A DNA stretch of 64,000 bases, taken from contig NZ_JAIWNB010000014.1 in the NCBI RefSeq assembly GCF_020215705.1, positions 62,001 through 126,000 on the forward strand. The letters are read 5' to 3'. Positions within the stretch are counted from its first letter, which is position 1; every line of letters starts with the position of its first letter. This stretch comes from Nonomuraea aurantiaca. GTDB lineage: Bacteria; Actinomycetota; Actinomycetes; Streptosporangiales; Streptosporangiaceae. Shown here piece by piece: positions 15,677 to 23,435 of this stretch. Under the pieces are notes generated by a model, which worked only from the letters and a program-made list of their open reading frames with translations, searched no databases and had not been told where the DNA came from. The translations under genes were made by a program, and so were the position numbers.

Positions 15677-18600
15677 CCAGCTGCCCGAAGAGCACGCCCA
15701 TGGCCGAGCAGGCGATGAGCTGAGGCACCTGGTCCATCAGCAGCCCGACGTCCACCCCGTAGCCACGCAGCGCCATGGCCGCCGCCAGCGCCGCCGTGGC
15801 CCCGCCGAACAGCCAACCGGCCGCCCAGTGCACGGCCACCGCCCGCCGTACGCGCAGCAGCAGCACCGCCACGACGGCGGCCAGGACCACGAGCATGCCG
15901 GGCCAGTCCGCCACCCAGCCGCCGAACGCCAGGCCCAGCACGATCACGTACGGGACCCGCCAGCGCGACAGCCGCGACTCGGCGGCGCTTGCGGTCGCCA
16001 TGACGTGTTCGGGACGCGGCCCGCGCATCGCCAGGGAGAGCAGCGTGAGCAGCGCGATCCCGGCCAGCCCCACGGCGAGCGCGAGCCGGTAGGGCCTGTC
16101 GGGCAGGTACTCCATGCGCACGGTCCCCAGCGTGCCGGCGGGCAGCTCCCAGGCCTGCTTCCAGCCGTCGATCCGGACCGGCCGCAGCGTCTTGCCGTCG
16201 AGCTCGGCGTGCCAGCCCGCGTTGTAGTTCTCGTTGACGACGAGGAAGGCGTCCTTCGGCGCCGTCACCCGCGCCTCGCGCGCCGACGACGACCACGTGG
16301 CCGGGACCGCGGCGCCCTCCACGGCCGGCGGCCCGGCGGGGAGCGCGCCGATCACCAGGTTCTCCACCGCGAAGGGGTCCCAGCCGGCGGCCCTGACCCG
16401 GTTGTCGCCGGCCGCCAGCGCGGCTCTGGAGCAGCCGGTGAACTTCACCGGCCGCTGTTCGAGCAGGTCGGCGAAGGTGCCGCTCACCTTGGTCGCCACG
16501 GTCGCGCCGTTGACCTGCAGGCGCGGTCCCTGCCCGCAGGGCAGCCGGAACGGCACGCCCTCCGGCCGGCTGGCCGGCGGGACGCCGGGGATCACCAGCT
16601 CGGTGACCTGCAGCCGCTTGGAGGCGGGATAGAAGCGCAGCTTGAGCCGGGTCGTGGTGAGAGGCTTGAACGTCAGGTAGCCGTTGGCATCCACCCGGCC
16701 GCTGCGGACCGCGCCCTTGTCACCGGTCACGGCCACGTCGAGCGGCTGCTTGTCACCGCCGGGCCGGGCGATCTGGATCCGCGACAGGACGCGCTTGGCC
16801 CGCCAGCCGAGCGTGAGCGTGGGCTCGGGGTCGTCGGCGGCCGGGAGCCAGGTGGTGGCCGCGTCGGCGTCGAACGCCGACCTGGGCGCGGCCACCGCGT
16901 CCTTGGTCGCCTGCGACGAGCCGGTCACCGTGCTCAGGTCCCCGCCCAGCCGGGTGAAGCGGTCGACGAGCTTGGCGTCGCGCAGGACGGCGGAGCCGCG
17001 CACCGCCGCCTTCCGCCCCGCCTTAGCGGTAAAAGTCCGGTCGAATCCGGCGCCTTCTTCGCCCGGCCTGGCCAGCAGCGGGTTGCAGATCCAGCGGCTC
17101 TGGTTCCGCATGCACCAGGGGCGGGAGTCGAGCCCCCGGTCCATGACGAAGGCGTCGCCGCCCTCGCCGGGCAGCCGGATCGTCCGGCCCGGCAGGATGC
17201 CGGGGATCGTGAGCTCGGTGATGCCCACCCGCTGCACGAAGCTCCAGTTCTTGTTGTACGTGGCCAGGATCTTGACGCGCAGCCAGCTCGTCGGGCCGGG
17301 CGGGACGCGCAGCCATTGCGAGCTGTTGGTCTGCTGGACGTCCTGCTCGATCCGGCCGCCCTCGGTCTCCACGGCCACGCGCTTGACCGACTGCCCGAGC
17401 AGCACGTTGTTGGTGAACGTCGCCTGGAAGCGGGGGATCACCCGCGGCCTGGGCAGGTCCACGCGCAGCCACTCGCCCTGGGGCCGGTGCCAGCCGCCGC
17501 TCTCCCAGCCGGTCTCGTAGTCGCCGTCCATGGCGGCCCACGGGCCGCGCCCCGTGGCGCTGAGGCCGGGCACCGCCTCGGCGTCGGCCACCGAGGAGGA
17601 GGCGGTGATGCTGGAGATGCCGTCGTACTCGGCGGTGGCGGTGTCGCGCAGCCAGCCGTCTTCGAGCAGGTCGAGCGTCTTGACCCCAGAGAAGTCGTCA
17701 CGTCTGTCGGCCGTCAGCGTGGGCGTCCAGTTCGACCGGATCTCACCGAACTGCCGCTCGCGCAGCCGCAGCGCGTCGCTCGCCACGACCGGCGCCTCGC
17801 GCTTGCCCGCGTCGTCGTTCACCAGCACGGGACCGTCGCCGAGCAGCCCAAGATCGCCCATCGCGAGCAGGGAGTCCGGGCCGCCGCGCACCTGTACGGC
17901 GTCACCCGCCGACTGCACGCTGAGCAGGTCGGAGCTGCCCGACACCTCGTAGACCTCCAGCGCGGGGAACGGCCAGTCCACCGACTCGACCACGTCGTCC
18001 GTGACGGTGTCGCCGACCTCGCCGCCGAACGAGCGCACCTTCCTGATGCCCGGCGACTCGCGGAGCGCCTCGTAGACCCTGGACGGCCAGGCGCCCTGCA
18101 GATTCGCCCGCATCAGGTCGTTCCTGACGACCAGGTAGCGCACGCCCATCCTGCGCAGCACGTCGGTCAGGCCCGCCGAGCCGTAGCCGGCCGTGAGCCG
18201 CTGGTCGATGACGTCGAGCAGCCGGGTCAGGCCCACCGAGCCGGCCGCCGCGACCTGCCGGGTGGTCCAGCGGGCGGTGAACAGCGGCTGCATGGGGTCG
18301 TCCATCGGCCGGCCCCAGAGGTATTCGCCGAACTTGGCGCCGGGCACGACCAGCACGCCGTCGTCTCCGGCGTTCTCGTTCACCCAGGCCGCCGCCTGCT
18401 TCCAGTAGAGCGGCACCTCCTTGAAGTCACCGGGAGCGCCGAGCCCCTGGTTGAAGACGGGGAGCACGAGTCCGGCCAAGGCCACCAGAGCCACCGCGCG
18501 CACCCGCAGCCGGGCCCCGGCCAGCAGGTGCGCCACGCCGAAGGCGAGCGGCAGCCGTACCAGCGGATCGAACTTCCGCAGGTTGCGCAGCGGGGCGAGC

Positions 18601-19649
18601 GGCCCGTCCAGCAGCCAGCGCACGGGCTCGGCGACCACCGGCTCCAGCGCGCTCACGTGCCCGGCGACCAGCGCGGCCACGCCCACGACGAACAGCACGA
18701 GCAGGAAGCCCTTCGCGGGCAGGTCGCGCCGGGCCAGCCCGGCCAGGCCGAGCGCGGCCAGCAGGCCGGTGATCCCGACCAGCACGGCCGAGGTGGCGAT
18801 CGCGTAGCCGGCGGGCTGGTCGGTGACGCCGCCGACGGTCAGGTAGCGCACCCAGTCGGAGGCGCCGCGCAGCACGTTCGTCAGCGAGGTGACCTGCGTG
18901 GTGGTCGAGGCCGTCTCGGTGTAGGGCAGGAAGGAGAAGGCGTAGCGGCCCACGAGCAGCAGCGGCAGCCACCAGAACAGGGTGGCCACGGCGACCGCGC
19001 CCGTCCACCAGCCGAGCATCCGCCAGCGGGGCACCGGGGCGGGCCGGGTCAGGATGTAGAGCACGGGGGCGAAGAGCACGGCCAGCACCGCGACCGCGTT
19101 CACGCCGCCGCACAGCGCCACGGCCAGCCCCGACCTGACCGCCGCCCTGGCCCGCTGGCCCGTCTCCGAAGCGGTGAGCAGCGGGATCAGGATCCACGGC
19201 AGCATCGCGGCGGGCAGCCACTCGATCGAGATCTCGCCGATGATCGACAGCGTGCGCGGCGCCAGCGCGTACGCCAGCGCCGCGACGATCCGGGTGCCCG
19301 GCGTGCCGACGCCGAGCTGCCGGCCCAGCCGCTCCACACCGAGGAAGGCCACGCACAGCAGCACCGTCAGCCATAGCCGCTGGGTCACCCAGGGCGCCAG
19401 GTTGACCAGGTCGCCGAGCGCGAAGAACGGGCCCATCGGGAACAGGTAGCCGGCCACCTGGTTCTGCAGCTGGCCGAAGTGCTGCAGGTCCCAGAGGTGG
19501 GCGGCGCGCTCCAGCCAGCCGATCGGGTTGAGCGCCAGGTCGAGCTTGGTGTCCGAGATGACGCTGCCCGGCTTGGTGGTGAACGTCAGCACGGCGAAGC
19601 CGAGGCAGCAGAGCGCCAGCCAGAGCCTGTGCCGGACCCTGTCGATCAC
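15597..19649 (-). CDS. aftD: AftD-like arabinofuranosyltransferase (DUF3367, GT-C)
   Basis: A very large membrane glycosyltransferase of 1350 residues, close to mycobacterial AftD (about 1400). The N-terminal 430 residues hold the GT-C membrane domain. Conserved-looking pieces are ISDTKLDLALNPIGWL, FGQLQNQVAGYLFPMG (an acidic/aromatic loop block), WVTQRLWL and GEISIEWLPAAMLPW. A long extracytoplasmic part follows with carbohydrate-binding, discoidin-like stretches, and the C-terminus returns to membrane helices. In mycobacteria AftD adds arabinofuranose branches from decaprenyl-phosphoryl arabinose to arabinogalactan and lipoarabinomannan; the acceptor in this host is unknown. The GTG start overlaps the upstream stop (GTGA), extending a tight operon. 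Confidence 0.85.
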   Translation of the reverse strand: MIDRVRHRLWLALCCLGFAVLTFTTKPGSVISDTKLDLALNPIGWLERAAHLWDLQHFGQLQNQVAGYLFPMGPFFALGDLVNLAPWVTQRLWLTVLLCVAFLGVERLGRQLGVGTPGTRIVAALAYALAPRTLSIIGEISIEWLPAAMLPWILIPLLTASETGQRARAAVRSGLAVALCGGVNAVAVLAVLFAPVLYILTRPAPVPRWRMLGWWTGAVAVATLFWWLPLLLVGRYAFSFLPYTETASTTTQVTSLTNVLRGASDWVRYLTVGGVTDQPAGYAIATSAVLVGITGLLAALGLAGLARRDLPAKGFLLVLFVVGVAALVAGHVSALEPVVAEPVRWLLDGPLAPLRNLRKFDPLVRLPLAFGVAHLLAGARLRVRAVALVALAGLVLPVFNQGLGAPGDFKEVPLYWKQAAAWVNENAGDDGVLVVPGAKFGEYLWGRPMDDPMQPLFTARWTTRQVAAAGSVGLTRLLDVIDQRLTAGYGSAGLTDVLRRMGVRYLVVRNDLMRANLQGAWPSRVYEALRESPGIRKVRSFGGEVGDTVTDDVVESVDWPFPALEVYEVSGSSDLLSVQSAGDAVQVRGGPDSLLAMGDLGLLGDGPVLVNDDAGKREAPVVASDALRLRERQFGEIRSNWTPTLTADRRDDFSGVKTLDLLEDGWLRDTATAEYDGISSITASSSVADAEAVPGLSATGRGPWAAMDGDYETGWESGGWHRPQGEWLRVDLPRPRVIPRFQATFTNNVLLGQSVKRVAVETEGGRIEQDVQQTNSSQWLRVPPGPTSWLRVKILATYNKNWSFVQRVGITELTIPGILPGRTIRLPGEGGDAFVMDRGLDSRPWCMRNQSRWICNPLLARPGEEGAGFDRTFTAKAGRKAAVRGSAVLRDAKLVDRFTRLGGDLSTVTGSSQATKDAVAAPRSAFDADAATTWLPAADDPEPTLTLGWRAKRVLSRIQIARPGGDKQPLDVAVTGDKGAVRSGRVDANGYLTFKPLTTTRLKLRFYPASKRLQVTELVIPGVPPASRPEGVPFRLPCGQGPRLQVNGATVATKVSGTFADLLEQRPVKFTGCSRAALAAGDNRVRAAGWDPFAVENLVIGALPAGPPAVEGAAVPATWSSSAREARVTAPKDAFLVVNENYNAGWHAELDGKTLRPVRIDGWKQAWELPAGTLGTVRMEYLPDRPYRLALAVGLAGIALLTLLSLAMRGPRPEHVMATASAAESRLSRWRVPYVIVLGLAFGGWVADWPGMLVVLAAVVAVLLLRVRRAVAVHWAAGWLFGGATAALAAAMALRGYGVDVGLLMDQVPQLIACSAMGVLFGQLVTEPEPPVAEPEPVAAEQELAGARPA

Positions 19650-20749
19650 GGCTCCTCCCAGCCGGGTCCCGTCGGACGGCCATGCACCAGCGCGGCCAGC
19701 CGTTCCGCGCTCCGGTCCCAGCAAAACTTCCCCGCCCATTCCCGACATTTCATGCGATAGGTGTCGTTGAGTTCGTCGAGGGCCGCGGCGATGCCCTTGG
19801 CCAGGCCGGTGCTCCCGACGCCCTCGGGCACCAGCCAGCCCGTCTCGCCGTGCCGTACCGCGTCTCTGAGCCCGTCCACGTCGTACGCGACGGTCGGCAC
19901 CCCGAGCGCGGCGGCCTCCAGCACGCACAGTCCCCAGCCCTCGCCCTGCGAGGCGTTGACCTGCAGCCAGGCGGCGGCGATCAGCCGCTCCTTCTCGTCC
20001 TCGGACAGGTAGCCGTGCATGGTGACGCCCTCCGGGAGCCGGGCGCGCAGCCGCGCCTCCTCCGGACCCCTGCCGATCACGTCCACGGTGAGGTCCGGCC
20101 ACTGCTTCCTGAGCTGACCCACCGCGTCGAGCAGCAGGTCGACGCGCTTGTGCGCGACCAGCCTGCCGACGCAGACCAGCCGTGGTGTCCGGCTCCTGGG
20201 GAAGTCTCCGTCCGTGGAGATGTTCACCCCGTTGGGCACGATGTGGATGGGGCCGACCCAGCCGAGCCGCTCGCGCATGGCGCTCACGGTCGAGGGTGAG
20301 ACGGCCACGCTGTCTCGCCCCTTGTACGTCCACCGAGACGCGGGCCCCTCCAGGAAGCGCCCGAACACCGCCAGCCACCGGGGCAGGTGCACATCGAACT
20401 GCCGGTCGTGCACGTGATGGACGACGCACATGACCTTGGTACGGCGAGGCAGCACCAGCGGCGTGAAGAACGGGATGCCGTTCTGGCAGTCGAGCACCGC
20501 GTCGAACACGCCCCGGCGGAGCACCAGCCAGACCAGGACCAGGGGGTAGACGGTGAACGGCCCGCCCATGCGGGCCAGCCGTACCCCCTCGACGGTCTCC
20601 CTCCTGCGCTGGCCCGGCGCCCGCGCGGTGACGAAGCACACCTGGTCACCGGCCCGCGCGAAGCGGCGGGCCATCTCCCAGGCGTACGTCTCGGCGCCAC
20701 CGGCGGCCGGGTGCCACGGATCACGCCAGTTGACGACGGCGACGTTCAC
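19646..20749 (-). CDS. Glycosyltransferase family 4
   Basis: A 367-residue GT-B glycosyltransferase. The N-terminal domain opens with NVAVVNWRDPWHPAAGGAE (glycine-rich acceptor loop). The C-terminal domain has RLVCVGRLVAHKRVDLLLDA and the nucleotide-sugar block QGEGWGLCVLEAAALGVPTVAYD with the EX7E-type acidic residues. It is a retaining enzyme by family; donor and acceptor are unknown. GTG is used for the start, and GTGA overlaps occur at both ends, so it is co-translated with the GT2 before it and the AftD-like enzyme after it. The remembered mycobacterial counterpart is Rv0225. Confidence 0.87.
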   Translation of the reverse strand: MNVAVVNWRDPWHPAAGGAETYAWEMARRFARAGDQVCFVTARAPGQRRRETVEGVRLARMGGPFTVYPLVLVWLVLRRGVFDAVLDCQNGIPFFTPLVLPRRTKVMCVVHHVHDRQFDVHLPRWLAVFGRFLEGPASRWTYKGRDSVAVSPSTVSAMRERLGWVGPIHIVPNGVNISTDGDFPRSRTPRLVCVGRLVAHKRVDLLLDAVGQLRKQWPDLTVDVIGRGPEEARLRARLPEGVTMHGYLSEDEKERLIAAAWLQVNASQGEGWGLCVLEAAALGVPTVAYDVDGLRDAVRHGETGWLVPEGVGSTGLAKGIAAALDELNDTYRMKCREWAGKFCWDRSAERLAALVHGRPTGPGWEEP

Positions 20750-21549
20750 GGAGATCCGACGGGATCGAGCGGCTGCTCCCACCTCGGAGCGACCCCGGGG
20801 CTCGGCACGGCGCGCAGCCGGAGCCAGATCCGGCCCAGCTCCAGCAGGATGCCGACGCTGTGCCTGGCCGGGGAGAAGCGGGAGCCGGGCATGTCCCGCC
20901 AGTTGACGGGGATCTCCAGCACCGTCGAGCCGAACGCGACGCAGCGGGCCAGCAGCTCGACGTCGAAGGCGAAGCCGTAGGTACGCAGCCCGTCGACGGC
21001 CTCGCGGACGAGCACGCCGTCGAAGAACTTGAAACCGCACTGCGTGTCGCTCACCCCGCGCACCAGCACGCGGGCCAGCGCGCGGAAGCCGACGGCGCCC
21101 AGCTCGCGCACTCGGCTGTGCCGGTTCTCGACGTCGGAGAAGGCGTGCGCCCGCGAGCCCACGACCACGCGTTCACCGGAGAGCAGCAGGCCGAAGGCGA
21201 CATCGATGGCGGCCAGGTCGGTGGCCATGTCGGCGTCGCAGAACCCTACGAAGGGAGCGCTGGTGCCGAGCAACCCCGCGCGGACGGCGGCACCCTTGCC
21301 GGGAGTCGCGCACTCGACGAGCCGAACCGGAACCGGCCCCCGCGGCCAGGCCCTCACGATCTCGGCGGTGCTGTCCGTGCTGTTGTTGTCGACGACGATG
21401 ACAGCGGTCGGGAACGGCATGCGGGCAAGCTTCGCGCACAGCTGCAGGAGCCCCCCCGGGAGCCGACGTTCCTCGTTGAAGGCGGGAACGACGATCTCGA
21501 GCAGTGGTGGTCGGCTCGTCCTCTCGTCCCCTTGGGGGGAGGGCGGCAT
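20746..21549 (-). CDS. GT2 glycosyltransferase (polyprenyl-phosphate sugar synthase type)
   Basis: A 267-residue GT-A enzyme starting with a polar tail and then LEIVVPAFNEERRLPGGL. It has VIVVDNNSTDSTAEIVR, GKGAAVRAGLL and FCDADMATDLAAID (the DxD metal site). SDTQCGFKFF and ALARVLVRGVSDTQCG resemble the dolichol-phosphate mannose/glucose synthase group. It would transfer a sugar to a polyprenyl phosphate at the inner leaflet, giving a lipid-linked donor for GT-C enzymes such as the AftD-like protein in the same operon. That link is an inference. Confidence 0.85.
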   Translation of the reverse strand: MPPSPQGDERTSRPPLLEIVVPAFNEERRLPGGLLQLCAKLARMPFPTAVIVVDNNSTDSTAEIVRAWPRGPVPVRLVECATPGKGAAVRAGLLGTSAPFVGFCDADMATDLAAIDVAFGLLLSGERVVVGSRAHAFSDVENRHSRVRELGAVGFRALARVLVRGVSDTQCGFKFFDGVLVREAVDGLRTYGFAFDVELLARCVAFGSTVLEIPVNWRDMPGSRFSPARHSVGILLELGRIWLRLRAVPSPGVAPRWEQPLDPVGSP

Positions 21550-21560
21550 AACGGCTCGGA

Positions 21561-21695
21561 CTACCGGTCGCCGTAGTTGTAGAGCGGGCGGTTGACGGGC
21601 GTCGCGGTGGCCCCGGTGAAGGACACGGTGGTGACCGTCGCGACGAGCGCGGCGACGGCGACACCGATGATCGCTGCTAAGAGGATCTTGATCAC
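21561..21695 (-). CDS. DUF2613-like small membrane peptide, first gene of the AftD operon
   Basis: A 44-residue peptide: one membrane segment (VIKILLAAIIGVAVAALVAT) followed by a short extracytoplasmic tail ending RPLYNYGDR. The ending resembles the DUF2613 family, whose mycobacterial member Rv0236A lies beside aftD. The GTG start has a strong GAGGAGG (21704-21710) eight bases upstream, so it is clearly translated. It ends 11 bases before the GT2 start. Its role is unknown; a small partner of the glycosyltransferase complex is plausible. Confidence 0.8.
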   Translation of the reverse strand: MIKILLAAIIGVAVAALVATVTTVSFTGATATPVNRPLYNYGDR

Positions 21696-21753
21696 GGGGG
21701 GTTCCTCCTCGAGCGGCTAATGAGTGGGCGTCCCAAACTTAGAACCAATTCTT

Positions 21754-21769
21754 GCTACTCGGAAGTAGC
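21754..21769. promoter_or_regulatory. Palindrome GCTACT-N4-AGTAGC, copy B
   Basis: GCTACTCGGAAGTAGC lies 59 bases upstream of the DUF2613 GTG, in an AT-rich promoter-like stretch. Its arms are identical to the site at 13537-13552 in front of the DUF3068 gene. Confidence 0.5.
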
Positions 21770-21796
21770 TCTACGAAATCTTAATAAATACGCTGA

Positions 21797-23332
21797 TCAG
21801 CGGACGTAGTCTTGTAAAAAAGGTACAAACCGCCGGTCGGTTCGGTAGAGTTTCAGCTCGTCTGTGTCCACGAGCAGGCTCGCTCCGCTGAGCCAGCCCG
21901 CGAACCGCCGCCGCTCCTCGGGCGTCCCCGCGTCGACCACGATGTACCGGAAACCCGCTGCGGCCAGGTCTGGCGAGGGTCCTACTAGTACGCGTTCTAG
22001 CTCGCGCACCCTCTTGTCCTCGGCCTGGACGACCATGCTACCGACGCGTACCGAGTCGTTGGCGACCACCTCCCGCCCCGGCACCGCGAAGTAGCGCTGC
22101 GCCGGGTCGAGCACCGCCCGGTCCCCGTTCCACGGGAACCTCCGGTAGGACTCGAACGGCAGCACCAGCACGTCCCCCGGCTCCGGATCGCGCCGCATCA
22201 CCTCACGGGCCTGGCTCCAGCTCTCCGGATAACTCACGGCCCGCAGCGCCCCCGCCTCGCCCCAAGCCAGGGTCGGCAGGACGGCCAGGGGCACGAGCAC
22301 CATGAGGCCCGCCCACCGCCCGGCCTTCCCCTCTCTTGTCAGAGCGCCCAGCCCGACCGCGGCCAGCAGGGCCAGCGGTGCCACGAACTGCTGCGCGTCC
22401 CTGAACACCGCGAACCCGCCCCACACCCCGACCAGCCACCTGAACACCGCGCGCCCCGGCTCGGTCACCCCCAGGCAGGCGATCCCGAACCCGACGGCCG
22501 CCGCCACACCCAGCCCCCTCGGCCGGTCCGTCATCAGGACGAACCCCACGATTCCCGCCACGGCCAGCGCCAGCCTGGCCACCGAGCCGACCGCGGTCTC
22601 GTACCCGGCCGGGACGGCGCCGGCGTTCCAGATCCCGCCCAGCGACAGCAGGCTGCCCACCGCCCCGAACGGCCCGTCCGCCCTGGCCGCGAACGCGTCC
22701 ACGCCCACCGGATCCCCGCTGAGCCCGCCCGGCCGCAGCAGCGCGAGCAGCAGCCACGGCAGGCTGACGGCCAGCAGCACCACACCCACCCGGACGCGCC
22801 GGCCCGCGACGGGCAGCGCCGTGAGAGCCGTGACGGTCATGGCCGCGAACCCGCCGACGGCGGCGGGCAGCACGGCGAGCAGCAGTCCGCGCCGGGCGAG
22901 GACCGCGCGCACCACCCACGGCAGCCCCGCGTACCCCAGCAGCAAGGCCCACTGCCCCATCAGCAGCCGCTCGGCCACGTACGGGTTCCACACGTAGTAC
23001 GCCCCGGCCACCAGCCGGGCGCCGAGGAGGCCCGCCGGCACGAGCAGCGCGGCACCCGAGCAGCCCAGCACGAAGATCCCCAGCAGGATCGCCTTCTGCA
23101 CCAGCTCGGCCGGCACGACGGTGGCCAGGGCGGTGACCACGGCGTCACTGGGCACCACCCGCGGCGCCCCGCCGGCCAGCCCGAAGGTGAAGCGCGAGAA
23201 AACCGGGTCCGGCACGAAGACCATGTCCTGCACCAGGACGAAACCCCAGGCCAGAGCGGGTCCGAGGGCGAGGCAGCCGAGGACGAGCCCGAGCACGGCC
23301 GACAGCGGTCCGGCTCGGGTGGTGTGCGGCAT
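21797..23332 (-). CDS. Polytopic membrane protein, putative envelope glycosyltransferase
   Basis: A 511-residue protein with about ten membrane helices and an extracytoplasmic C-terminal domain ending FVPFLQDYVR. Visible features: VQDMVFVPDPVF in the first loop (a GT-C-like acidic loop), YYVWNPYVAERLLMGQWALL, and a soluble domain with VLVLPFESYRRFPWNGDR. The loop-plus-aromatic pattern resembles GT-C transferases, but no catalytic assignment can be made. The remembered mycobacterial locus has a similar membrane protein (Rv0226c). It lies upstream of, and on the same strand as, the DUF2613/AftD operon. Confidence 0.72.
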   Translation of the reverse strand: MPHTTRAGPLSAVLGLVLGCLALGPALAWGFVLVQDMVFVPDPVFSRFTFGLAGGAPRVVPSDAVVTALATVVPAELVQKAILLGIFVLGCSGAALLVPAGLLGARLVAGAYYVWNPYVAERLLMGQWALLLGYAGLPWVVRAVLARRGLLLAVLPAAVGGFAAMTVTALTALPVAGRRVRVGVVLLAVSLPWLLLALLRPGGLSGDPVGVDAFAARADGPFGAVGSLLSLGGIWNAGAVPAGYETAVGSVARLALAVAGIVGFVLMTDRPRGLGVAAAVGFGIACLGVTEPGRAVFRWLVGVWGGFAVFRDAQQFVAPLALLAAVGLGALTREGKAGRWAGLMVLVPLAVLPTLAWGEAGALRAVSYPESWSQAREVMRRDPEPGDVLVLPFESYRRFPWNGDRAVLDPAQRYFAVPGREVVANDSVRVGSMVVQAEDKRVRELERVLVGPSPDLAAAGFRYIVVDAGTPEERRRFAGWLSGASLLVDTDELKLYRTDRRFVPFLQDYVR

Positions 23333-23435
23333 CCCGCTATGACATCACAACCGAACAACGGCCATTCCCCGCAAATCACCCAATGACTACGCTTCCCGCT
23401 GGAGGGGGCCTTGAGGGGGGCCTGGAGGGGGCGGG

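Noticed and set aside
15828..19376. Long plus-strand frame opposite the AftD-like gene
   Set aside because: It has the repetitive Arg/Gly/His/Gln composition of an antisense frame in GC-rich DNA; the minus strand encodes a recognisable transferase.
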